Source of the DNA: Sporothrix humicola
Taxonomy: Eukaryota; Ascomycota; Sordariomycetes; Ophiostomatales; Ophiostomataceae
Reading direction: 5' to 3'
Assembly: GCA_021396245.1 (NCBI GenBank)
Contig: WNYE01000116.1
Span: forward strand, 1 to 64,000
Length of the DNA stretch: 64,000 bases
In this document: in pieces, positions 21,585-31,034 of the stretch
How positions within the stretch are numbered: position 1 is the first letter of the stretch
Layout of the letters: each line of letters starts with the position of its first letter
Translations under genes and position numbers: made by a program
Notes under the pieces: generated by a model
What the model saw: only the letters and a program-made list of their open reading frames with translations
Told to the model about the DNA's origin: nothing
Database searches by the model: none

Positions 21585-23918
21585 ATGATGATTGTCGAGG
21601 CGTTGAGGCAGAGCCCCATCCGTTGCCAGTGGGACGACATCATTGCGCTGCTCATCTTCACGCCGCTGTTTTATTCTTTTGTCTCCTTTTATCTCCTACC
21701 GCAGAAGCAGGAGCCCGGGTTTGAGCAGTTCTTTGCCAAACCGCAAGAAGCACTGGGCCTGCTCAATGCACAAACGGAAAAGGAAGCAGAGGCGTCTCGC
21801 GACATTGCCGTGCGCCTGAAGAAATCTGTACGTTTGCACATTACCGAGATTGGAGATTCGAGATCACACGATCATACGCCTTGCTGACCAACTTCACAGG
21901 AACACAGACTCGTGATTTTCTATGGCTCACAGAGCGGCCATGCGATGCGGTTTGCCAAGCAGCTGGCACGCGAGCTGCTCAAAACGCACGGCATCCCGTC
22001 TGCGGTCGAAGACCTCGATGCCTATGACCACGAGCACCTGGCGACGCTCGGCAAAAACATCGCCGTCGGGTTTGTCGTGTCCACGTTTGGCGAGGGCGAT
22101 CCGCCCGACAATGCCACGGGCCTGTACGAGACACTGTCGCGATGGATGGGCCGTCCGGCAGACCAGCAGCAGCAGGAGCCACCGTTGAAGAACCTCCGCT
22201 ACTTTGCCTTTGGCCTTGGCAGCACAAAGTACCAGGCGTTCAACGGCTTCCTCAAAACGCTCGACGCGCAGCTGCTCTCGCTCGGTGCACAGCGTCTGGG
22301 CACGGTCGGACTGCGCGACGAGGCCGACAGCCGCACCGACGAGACCGCTTGGCGGCCGTGGAAGGACGCCGTGGTCAGCGAGTTGCTCGCGTTTGAGCCG
22401 TCGCTTGTTTCCGAGCCGGTTGCGGGCGGATGTGCTCGCATGCCTGAGCCTGACTTTGTCGTCGAGGAGACCGCGCCGCGCGCTCGGCTGCGGGGCGTCA
22501 CGCATGCCGGCGAGCACAACGCCGCGCAGTCCCGCGGCCGCGTCCAGGTGTACGCAGCGCCGGTCAAGACGTCGCGTCTGTTGTCCGCCAGTGATATCGG
22601 CCCAACCTCACCCCCCCGCACGTACCTCCACATGGAGTTCGATCTCAGTGGCGCCCGGCCGCCTCTGTCGTACACAACAGGCGACCATGTTGCCGTGTGG
22701 CCCGTCAACAACGACGACGAAGTCGGCTGCTTTCAGCAGGCGTTTGGCTGGAGCAGCGCCCAGATGAACGCGCCCATTGAGATCCGGCCGCGGGGTCGGG
22801 ACCAAAACGCCAACCACCCGGACGCGGCCATGCCGCCTTCGCCCACCACGCGCGCCTCCTTGCTTCGCTTCTACTTTGACATTGGCGGCGTCGTCACGCG
22901 CGAAACACTGCAGCTGCTGGCTCACTTTGCACCTTCGACAGCCGCCCGGCAGCGTATCGACGCCCTCAACTCTGACGAGGTTGTACGGCAGCATCTGACG
23001 TGCGGCCAAATCATGGCCGCCTGCGCAAAAGACGCAAAAGTCTGGCCCCAGGAGCTGTTTGCTCTCTTTCTCACAACATTGCCGCCGCTGCAGCCACGCT
23101 ATTTCTCCATTGCCTCGAGCCCGCACGTTTCAAAGACGACAGTCGCCATCACTGTCGGCGTTGTTGCTACGCCCGTGACACCGTCTCCAGCAAAAAGAAG
23201 TGCTGGAAATGGCACCTTCCACGGTCTGGCAACGAACTACCTACAGGCCCTGCACGAGCGTGTATCCACTGCCGTGTCCACTGTATCCACTGCCCAGCCC
23301 AGCTACAAGCACTCGCTGGCCGGCCCGCGTGGCATCCTGGCCGGCAACAAGGCGCTTTTGCAGATTCGCCCGTCCAGCTTCCGCATGCCCGCCGACCCCG
23401 CGGTCCCGCTGATCTTGGTTGCAGCCGGCAGCGGCATTGCTCCCTTTGTTGCATTTATGCAGGAGCGTGAGCGACTTCTGTCTGTGTCTGCGTCTCCCAG
23501 TACTGCTGTCGCCCCGACCGTTCTCTTCTTTGGCTGCCGAGCACCCGACCAAGACTACCTCTACGCCGAGGAGTGGGCCCGGCTGGAGAAGCAAACACTG
23601 GAACCCAACGCGGACGGCGAGAGCCACGCCGATGGCGACAGGCAGCCCTTCTTTTCCATCTACACGGCATTCTCGCGCGCTGGACCAAACAAGGTCTATG
23701 TCCAGCATCGTGTGCAACAAGAGCACCGGCAGGTTGCGCGACTGCTGACAGAACAAGGCGCCGCTGTGTATATCTGCGGCAGCACGGCCATGGCCACGGA
23801 AGTCAAGGCCGCCCTGCACACGTGTCTGGAAACGGCCGGCTTGTCGTCGGATGCTGCACAGCTATTTATGCGGCGCCTAAAGAAGGACAAGAAACTCCAG
23901 GAAGATGTCTGGGCTTGA
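21585..23918 (+). CDS. NADPH-cytochrome P450 reductase, divergent paralogue
   Basis: Microsomal diflavin reductase passing electrons from NADPH through FAD and FMN to P450s, 753 aa. Exon 1 is 21585-21827 and exon 2 is 21900-23918, with a 72-nt phase-0 intron. The order seen is: an N-terminal membrane anchor (about residues 17-38), an FMN domain (IFYGSQSGHAMRFAKQLA, STFGEGDPPDNA, GLGSTKYQAFN), the connecting and FAD domain (RYFSIASSP), NADPH-binding segments (GSGIAPFVAF, FGCRAPDQDYLY, YICGSTAMATEV), and a C-terminal DVWA in which the Trp stacks on FAD. It is longer than usual reductases (about 690-700 aa). RYFS replaces the usual RxYS, and Ser stands where YVCGD normally has Asp. Together these suggest a specialised paralogue rather than the housekeeping enzyme, probably serving the neighbouring P450. 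The ATG at 21588 is an equal alternative start. Confidence 0.93.
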
Positions 23919-23989
23919 TTTTGTCAGTTTGTAAACGATACAAGATAAGGAATAAACAAGAAAAGTCTACTTTACCTGCATCTGCAACA

Positions 23990-24032
23990 GCAAATTGTCA
24001 ACAAACATTGTGAGCTTTGACTTCACCTTTCC
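23990..24032 (+). repeat. 43-bp imperfect direct repeat, right copy
   Basis: Same orientation as the left copy at 13,497-13,539. It is sense to the reductase, while the left copy is antisense to the P450, so a shared 3'-UTR element does not explain the pair. Confidence 0.6.
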
Positions 24033-24322
24033 ACAACTTGCCTTTTAGTCACTCCGACACACCGGCGTTCATATAATCATTTTTGTTTTCTTTTTTAGTA
24101 TGTTGGAGAAGTAGAATCAACGCCCGCCGTAATTGTGCCCCAATGTGTACGCCGTGACCCAAAAATAAGTAGATGAAAAAAAAAAAAAAAGGGGACAAGA
24201 AATGAAGTGCTCAGTCCAAAGACAAGAAGACAAAAAGACGAGAGAGTGAAGAAAGCAAAAAGACAAGAAAGAAAAGAATAAAGAGAGTGAGTGAAGAACC
24301 AAAAAATCCAATATAACACGTA

Positions 24323-24371
24323 AAGACAAAAAGACAAAAAGACAAAAAGACAAAAAGACAAAAAGACAAAA
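24323..24371. repeat. 8-bp tandem repeat (AAAGACAA)n
   Basis: About six copies in the 3' intergenic region between the reductase and the kinase. Confidence 0.9.
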
Positions 24372-24711
24372 ACAGATTTCCATATCCTTCCCATTCGCAC
24401 CAATTCAATTACGCCATTCTCTCGTAGCAAGCACATCCCGATAGTATTCGACGCCTCTTCACCAATCACCAGTCATCCGTCATACGGTGTTTCGTCTTGT
24501 AGCTGTGTCGTCCTTGTTGTTTGTCTTGTTGTGTTGTGTCTTTTGGTCTGTCGGTTTCTTCGGGTCTGTGTCTGTTCTGTCAGACCGCCAAAGTCGACGC
24601 CGACTTCAACTTGGGTATTTCCTCCTCTGCGCTGCACCAGACAAAAGAAAATGTAAATAGTAGAGGCAACAACCTCATGTAGAGAATTATGAATCGTGGC
24701 GCCGTCGCCGA

Positions 24712-27266
24712 CTATGCCTTTGCACCAGCTGCCACGCCGCCAATAATGACCTTGCGGCGCACAAGGAACGGGGAGGGCATGTCGTCCTGCTCGGGGTCCC
24801 AGACAGCCGCGGGCTCGAGGTGGCCGCGGTTGGCAGCCATGGCGTGTTCACGGAACGGCCGCTTGGGACTAACATTGACGTTGCCGTCCATGACCGCGCT
24901 CAATGGCCGGCCACCAGCGCGGGCCTGCTGCAGCTCGACAAGCGTGCGGCCGCGGATACCGGGCTTCTGCTTGCTGACGAGGCCAGTCGGGGCAGGTTGT
25001 TGTTGTGACGAGGGCTGCGATGATGCCTGGTCTTCTGACGGCACATCACCCGCATCCTTCCAGTTGAAGGAGCCCTTGCGCGTCAACGCGCGGCCACCCT
25101 CCGACTGGTCACCACCCATGTTGGCCGCCGAGGGGATCTTGCTGAGTCTCCGGCTGGGCGACTGGGCACGCTTGTTGTCAACAGCAGATGTTGTCTTGGC
25201 GGCTGTGGCCTCGAGGCCAGTAGCCATCTTGGACCGTGGCGCACCGCGTGTGAAGAGAGGCGCAGACTTTTGCGACGCAATACCGGGCCGCTGCTGGCCA
25301 GGCTGTAATGTCTGCTGTTGCGAGCCGGGCTGCTGCAGCTTCTGCTTTGACGAGAAGGGGTTCTTGCGCGACTTGATCATGCGGGTGGGCGAGGGGATGG
25401 CGACATCGTCGTCCGAGTCCCAGTCCGAGGTCACGCCGCCCGAGGAGTCGCGGGGACCGTTCCATCGTGGATCGTCGTTGTTGGCGGCATTGCTGTTGAA
25501 GATGGCGCCGGTGTTAGCGGTCGGCACCTTGGTTGCAGCATTGCGGCGCGGTGACAGAGAGAGTGAGGCAATAGCCATGGGCGAGGGCGAGGCCATTTCA
25601 ACGTCCATGGGCGTGCCAGCCGGGCCGACAAACATGGTCTGGGCGCGGCCAAAGGGTGTGCGGGCCTGAGGAGCAGGGCCCTGCTTCTTCATAAAAGCGG
25701 CCGTGGCAGAGGCAACAACCACACCGTTGCCGTTGTTGTTGTTGTTTGTGCTGCTGCTGCTGCTGTTGCCGTTTGACTGGCAAGCAGCTGCTGACTGGGC
25801 CGACGTGGGCTGGATCAGCGATTCGTCGATAGACAGCTCGGTGATATCGGTGGTCGAAGGGAACTCGCCGTCGCCCATGGATGAATGCAGGTAGTCGGAC
25901 TTGTAGTCTGACTTGCAGATGGATGAGGACAGCTCGTGGCCCGATGACGAAGCCAGCGACATGGGCGGTGGCAGATGTGGTGGCGGCATCTGGAGAAGGA
26001 GGGCATCGTCGAGGGCAGAGGCGGGCCGCGAAGCAGCGGCGTTCCGCAGCGCCTCGGCCAGGTCCTTGTCGACACGGGCACGCACCTCCTCTTCAAACTT
26101 GCTCTGGAGCTGGTCGAGCTCGGCATTGACAAGACGGTCAATCTCAAGGCGGGCCTTCACCTCCCACTCGCGGCGCAGGCTGTTGTCAATCTCCTGGCGC
26201 AACATAGCCTTGTCGGCCTCGGCCTTGCGTTCGAGATCGCGGGCGCGCTTGTTGAGCTGCTCCTCCTTGGCCTTGATCATCTTGCTGAGCTCGACGACCT
26301 CCTTCTCCTTGCGCATCAGCCGGACGACGGGCAGGTTGAGCAGCTGAGCTGTGTCGGGACGGCGGTCGGGGTTGACTTTGAGGCAGTCGCGCACGACGGC
26401 ACAGAGCTCGGGCGAGTAGACGACGGGCAGCGGTGCCAGCTTGCCCTCCTTGATCTTCTGGACGAGCTGGTAGTGGGACTTGGCATTGAAGGGCGGCTCG
26501 CGCGCACAGAGCTCGTAGATGATGCAGCCCAGCGACCAAATGTCCGACTTGAGCGTGTACTTCTCGGCGGCGCAGATCTCGGGCGACATGTAAAAGGGCG
26601 TGCCGACGTAGGTCGAGGCAAAGTCGTGCGACTGGATCATCTTGGCGAGGCCAAAGTCGCCGAGCTTGACCGAGTTGTCCTCGCCCAGAAACACGTTTTC
26701 GGGCTTGAGATCGCGGTGCAGGATGGTGACGCCGCCGGTCGGCACCTTGGGCTTGGCCGTCATGCCGAGGCCCAGCACGTTCTTGCCGACTTCGGGCGGG
26801 TCGACGCCGTAGTGGCAGCGGTACAGAGCTGTGACAAGCTGGGCAAAGATGCTCCACACAAACGACTCCTCGGCGTATTGGTTGCGGTTGGCCAGATCGC
26901 GGATCACGCGGCCCAGGTCGCCGTTGCCGCAGTACTCCATGTAGAGGTGCAGGTCCTGGGTGGCCTTGAGGTGCTCGCGGTGGTAGTAGCCGACAATGTT
27001 GACGTGCCGCAGCGTCGACAGGATCTGGAACTCGGCGTGCAGCTGTTCACGCTCTTTTTGCGACATCTTGAGGTAGCTGATTTCTTTGCGGCACAGCACC
27101 ATGCCGTCGGCCTTGCGGCGGACCTTGCGGATGATGCCAAACGATCCATGGCCTGGGAGAGAGGGGAGAAGTTAGATAAATGTTTGTTTATATAAGATAG
27201 AGGGAGGTCTTCTTTTCACGCACCAATCTTCTCCAGCACATCGTACTTCAGCTCGGTCTCCGCCAT
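24712..27266 (-). CDS. nimA: NIMA-type G2/M serine/threonine kinase
   Basis: Mitotic-entry kinase of the NIMA/NIM-1/Nek2 family, 827 aa. Exon 1 is 27266-27224 (43 nt) and exon 2 is 27152-24712; the 71-nt intron interrupts the glycine-loop codon Gly15. After splicing, the kinase domain shows IGHGSFG (14-20), the ATP-binding Lys37, HRDLKPEN (His160-Asn167), DFG (180-182) and STYVGTPFYMSPE in the activation segment. A basic, Glu/Lys-rich coiled coil follows (about 310-430), then a long disordered Ser/Asn/Gln-rich tail with many S/TP sites, as in Aspergillus NimA, where that tail controls localisation and turnover. An insertion rich in Gly, Val and Pro before HRD is typical of fungal members. The start is fixed by the short first exon; the 796-aa open frame alone would lose the glycine loop. 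Confidence 0.97.
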
Positions 27267-28453
27267 GTTTTCATGAGGCGACTCGACGCTGCCGGCAGGC
27301 GATTAAAGAAAGTGGGATAATCGAGGGTGAGGTAGAGAGGAGAGTCGAGCAACAAAAAGAGAGGTAAAAAAAGAAACGGAGTAGCAATCGTGAAAAGCGG
27401 CGTGAATGAAGAAAGGGAAAGAATCACCGCTCTGTCAAAGAACGGAAAGAAACACACAGTTGCTGAGGGTGCTGCCGATTGCTGTCGAGAAGCTGCCGAG
27501 TCAAAGGAGGGCGGGTGTCGAGACTGAAGTCGAGGCTGGTGTCGTGAACATCGATCGTGATGTTGATATCGTCGATGTCGTCGAAAAGAAAAGCTGCGAT
27601 GCTAAAGGGTTAGTAAACACAAAGGCCGGTGCCTCGTCGATGTGCAATAAACCGCAAGATGGGATGTTGAAATAAAAAGAGATAACAATAAAAGGACAAG
27701 AGAGAGGACAATACAAAAAGGCGGGAGCACGGGCTAGGGCACAAAACGACAAAGACGGTGTGAGCCTCGTTTCGAAAAGAGAGTGTGTGCTGTGCAGAGA
27801 GCCTCCCTGACGACCTGCGACCCACTGCCAGGTGACATGTTTACGGTGTGGAGTGGTTCCCACAGCAACGCGGCACGTGTAAGTCCCGTGGCGGGTCACG
27901 TGTAATTCCTCAACCCAAATGTCGAATTTTTTGGCGCATCGGACTTAAGACGTCAGGCTCTGTGCTTTTTGCGCTTTTGGTGGCACAGAACCCGCTCTAG
28001 CGGGCCAGTGGCGGGGGATAGCGGGGGCCACACTCAATCGCCAGCGGTTGATACGCATATGGCACGGCAAGAACGACCCAGGTATGGGTCACCGGCGAGC
28101 AGGTGCGACTGAGCAGTTCTTGAAGTTTATTCCTTTTTGTTGCGATTCTGCATCATTGTTTTTCTTTCCGTTCATTCATTTCATCTTTTCAACTGATTTA
28201 CGGCGTGCATACCTCAGCATCTCACAGCGCTCATGTCTTTTTGAACATCGGCTTTACCACAGATTCGTCCCGCATTTGTCATCCTGGTATTCGCGATATC
28301 AACTCCCGGAATTAAGCATCACGGCTCACAAGGCAAAGATCCAGGCAGGAGAGATAAAATAAAGGCACAAACGACCGGGCAGCAGGACGACAGTTCAGCA
28401 CATAGAGGAAAAAAAAACCCGAGTATAGGACACAGACACCACACACCTCCACA
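27267..28453. promoter_or_regulatory. Divergent kinase / ankyrin-BTB promoter
   Basis: About 1.19 kb between start codons, with no gene. The left part is the purine-rich (+ strand) leader side of the kinase gene. Two CACGTG boxes lie near the middle. About 28,120-28,190 is T-rich leader of the BTB gene. Confidence 0.65.
27874..27902. promoter_or_regulatory. Pair of CACGTG E-boxes
   Basis: CACGTG at 27874-27879 and again at 27897-27902, 23 bp apart (about two helical turns), between two divergent genes. They are candidate bHLH sites. Confidence 0.35.
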
Positions 28454-30448
28454 ATGGCGATGCCAAAGGGCCAGCTGGAGGCGAAGCTCAAGGAGGAGCA
28501 CGACATGATCAACAACGGCGTGTTGCGCGAAGAGAACCCGCTGGACCTGACGGAGGACTTTGCGCACTTCCTGGAGGCGTGCCGGCGCGGCGATCTCAAG
28601 GCGTGCCAAAACTACATTCTGGGCGGCGTCAACATCAACGGCAAGGACGAATACGACTACACGCCGCTGATTATTGCGAGTTTGTGCGGCCACTACGAGG
28701 TGGCTTTGTTGCTGCTAGAATCGGGGGCGCTGGCTGAACGCAACACGTTCCAGGGCGAGCGGTGCCTGTACAATGCCTTGAACGACCGCATCCGCAATCT
28801 GCTGCTCGAGTACGACTACTCGAAATCGTCGGACCCGCTGCAGCCGTGGTCGTCGCACATTACTTCCCTGCTGTCGCGACGAGAACCAAAGACGTCCGAC
28901 ATTACTCTGACGACCAACGTGGCTCCGGGGCTGACGGCCGACGAGTTCCAGCTGCACAAGTTTTTCCTGGCGGCGCGGACGCCGTACTTCCAGCGCAAAC
29001 TGCGGGAAGCGCCCGACATGGCGACGTGGAAACTGTCGAACCAGGTGGCGGCCGAGGCGTTCCGGATTGTCCTTCATTATCTGTACCTGGACGACCTGAC
29101 GCCGCACAAGGCGGCCTTGTCCGACGAGGTGGAGGAAGAGCTGTTCCGGAGCATCGACAAGATCACCAAGCACCTGGAGGTCGAGCAGCTGTGGGAGGCG
29201 ATGCTGGTAGGCAACGATCGGAGACTGGCGCGGCAGCGTTACCAGGACGAAGTCGAGCGGGCACAGCAGCAGGTCGAGTCGTTTTTCCGGCAGCACGTGC
29301 TGGGCAACAAGATCGTGGTGGAAACGAGCAAGGTCAACGACATCAAGTGGCCGCACGACAATTTTATCTTTGCCGACTGTCTGCTGTGTGCGGAGGAGCC
29401 GACGGATGAGGAGGAAGACGTTGAAGGGGGCGAAGGGGTTGCCGGACCAGAACGAACCAACAGCATCCCGATAGGACCGGCCGCGAATGGTGAGACGGCG
29501 GGATCGACAGTATCGAGGATACTACAGAACGGCACACCATCAGATCCGACGACAAACGGACGACCAAAGAAACCCCGGCGGTCTGTCCTGTACCCTGCCC
29601 ACAAGGCCCTGCTCGTGCGCGCAGAATACTTTGCGACCATGTTTTCCAGCGCGTTCCTTGAGGCACAGGCATCGGAGCATTTGCGCATCATCAAGGTCGA
29701 CTGTGCGCCAGAGGTCTTGGAGATCGTGCTGTCGTTCCTGTACACGGAGCAGTGCGACATCCCACTGGAGCTGGCTCTCGACGTGCTGTACATGGCGGAC
29801 ATGCTGTATCTGGAAAAGCTCAAAACAAAGGCAGCCGTCATTATCACCACACTTGGTAGCGGGCACCGCAGTGTCCTGATCGATCCGACGCATGGAGAGG
29901 GACAGACATTGGGCGTGGACGTGGGCGACATCAACGTATACGAAGTCCTGAGGGCAGCATGGGACCTCAAGGTGCAGCGTCTCGAAGAGTTTGCGGCGCG
30001 GTTCCTGGCACAGCGGCTGGAGCACTACATTGACGAAGAGGCGTTTGCGGACCTGGTGCTGGAGAGTGCAAACCGGCTCAAGACGCGGCAAGAAACGGAC
30101 ACGATCGAGCTGATTGACGACATCCGGTATTTCCTGTCGGAGCGGTTCCGTCTGCGGTTCGAGGATGTGGCGCTTCCGGAGCTTGACGAGGGTGAAGACA
30201 TGGGCGAGGAGGCTGCATCGGCAGAAAAGACAGAGACAACAGAGACAACGGAGGGCGCAGCAGAAACAGCAACGGTGGTCACAGCTCAAACAAAAGCTGT
30301 CGGCGAACAGGCACCCTCAGCAACCGGTGTTCTGCGCACACTTGATGGTGAAATAGCAGAGGACGAGTTCGACTCTGACGCGCTCAACTACCAGATCCTG
30401 CTGGGCAAGATTGACACTTTGCTGGAGAAGCTGGGCCTGGATGCCTAG
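28454..30448 (+). CDS. Ankyrin repeat and double BTB/POZ protein
   Basis: Intron-less 664-aa protein. Residues 37-118 form ankyrin-type helices (FLEACRRGDLKACQNYI, YDYTPLIIASLCGHYEVALLLLESGA). A first BTB-like domain follows (about 150-245) and a second, clearer one at about 374-480 (YPAHKALLVRAEYFATMF, VLEIVLSFLYTEQCD). An acidic Thr/Glu-rich low-complexity stretch lies near 580-640 before a short helical C-terminus. This order matches the ABTB1 type of ankyrin/BTB proteins, which are considered adaptors for Cullin-3 ubiquitin ligases; that role here is inference. Start context CACAATGGCG fits a fungal Kozak site. A 40-residue disordered insert rich in Gly and Glu separates the two BTB parts. 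Confidence 0.94.
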   Translation: MAMPKGQLEAKLKEEHDMINNGVLREENPLDLTEDFAHFLEACRRGDLKACQNYILGGVNINGKDEYDYTPLIIASLCGHYEVALLLLESGALAERNTFQGERCLYNALNDRIRNLLLEYDYSKSSDPLQPWSSHITSLLSRREPKTSDITLTTNVAPGLTADEFQLHKFFLAARTPYFQRKLREAPDMATWKLSNQVAAEAFRIVLHYLYLDDLTPHKAALSDEVEEELFRSIDKITKHLEVEQLWEAMLVGNDRRLARQRYQDEVERAQQQVESFFRQHVLGNKIVVETSKVNDIKWPHDNFIFADCLLCAEEPTDEEEDVEGGEGVAGPERTNSIPIGPAANGETAGSTVSRILQNGTPSDPTTNGRPKKPRRSVLYPAHKALLVRAEYFATMFSSAFLEAQASEHLRIIKVDCAPEVLEIVLSFLYTEQCDIPLELALDVLYMADMLYLEKLKTKAAVIITTLGSGHRSVLIDPTHGEGQTLGVDVGDINVYEVLRAAWDLKVQRLEEFAARFLAQRLEHYIDEEAFADLVLESANRLKTRQETDTIELIDDIRYFLSERFRLRFEDVALPELDEGEDMGEEAASAEKTETTETTEGAAETATVVTAQTKAVGEQAPSATGVLRTLDGEIAEDEFDSDALNYQILLGKIDTLLEKLGLDA

Positions 30449-31034
30449 ACATGAGAGATGCGGTTAAAAGGAACATAGATACGATACACAACATACATGC
30501 ATTGTCAAATATAAAGCACTACATAGCGATATCACATTTCGAATCAAAAGAAAGAAGAGGTAAATAGAGTAAAATACGATTAAAAGATTGTGGTATATAT
30601 GAGTATATATGGTATGAGTATGATATGAATCCAGTCCAGGCTTAGTCAAAGACGTCCACCGGAAAGGAATCGTTTGATTGATGTCTTGTCCTAAGACAAA
30701 GACATACAACCAATTGGGCTTTGAGAGTTTCGTAGGAACGAGAATGAATTGAGAAAAGAAAAAAAGAGAAACGAGCATCATCGTGGGGGAATCTTTGAAA
30801 GATGCAGGGGGGGTAGAGACAGCGGGTGTTTTTTGTCTTTGTTTTTTTTTCTCCTCGTAAATAAACGATAAAATGCAAAATAGAAGGGGGGAGAGGTGGA
30901 CGTGGAAAAAAGAAGGGCTCAGCTCCCGTAAAAGAGGGAGCCAGAAAAACCCTGTTAAAGAAGACGACTGTGAAGAAACCGGTCAAGGCTTCACAGCACA
31001 AATCTCGTCCAACAGGCAGTCTCTGACGCCCCTT
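30449..31034. other. Intergenic region between convergent BTB and OPT genes
   Basis: Shared 3' region of the two genes, AT-rich in its left half, with short TATATGAGTATA-type repeats near 30,595-30,620. No gene is visible. Confidence 0.6.

Larger units (their letters stand above)
23919..24711. other. Intergenic region between convergent reductase and kinase
   Basis: No gene is visible. It holds the right copy of the 43-bp direct repeat and an 8-bp A-rich tandem repeat. It is the shared 3' region of both genes. Confidence 0.6.

Noticed and set aside
25975..27195. 406-codon + frame over the NIMA kinase
   Set aside because: Antisense shadow of the kinase exon. The kinase motifs lie on the minus strand.
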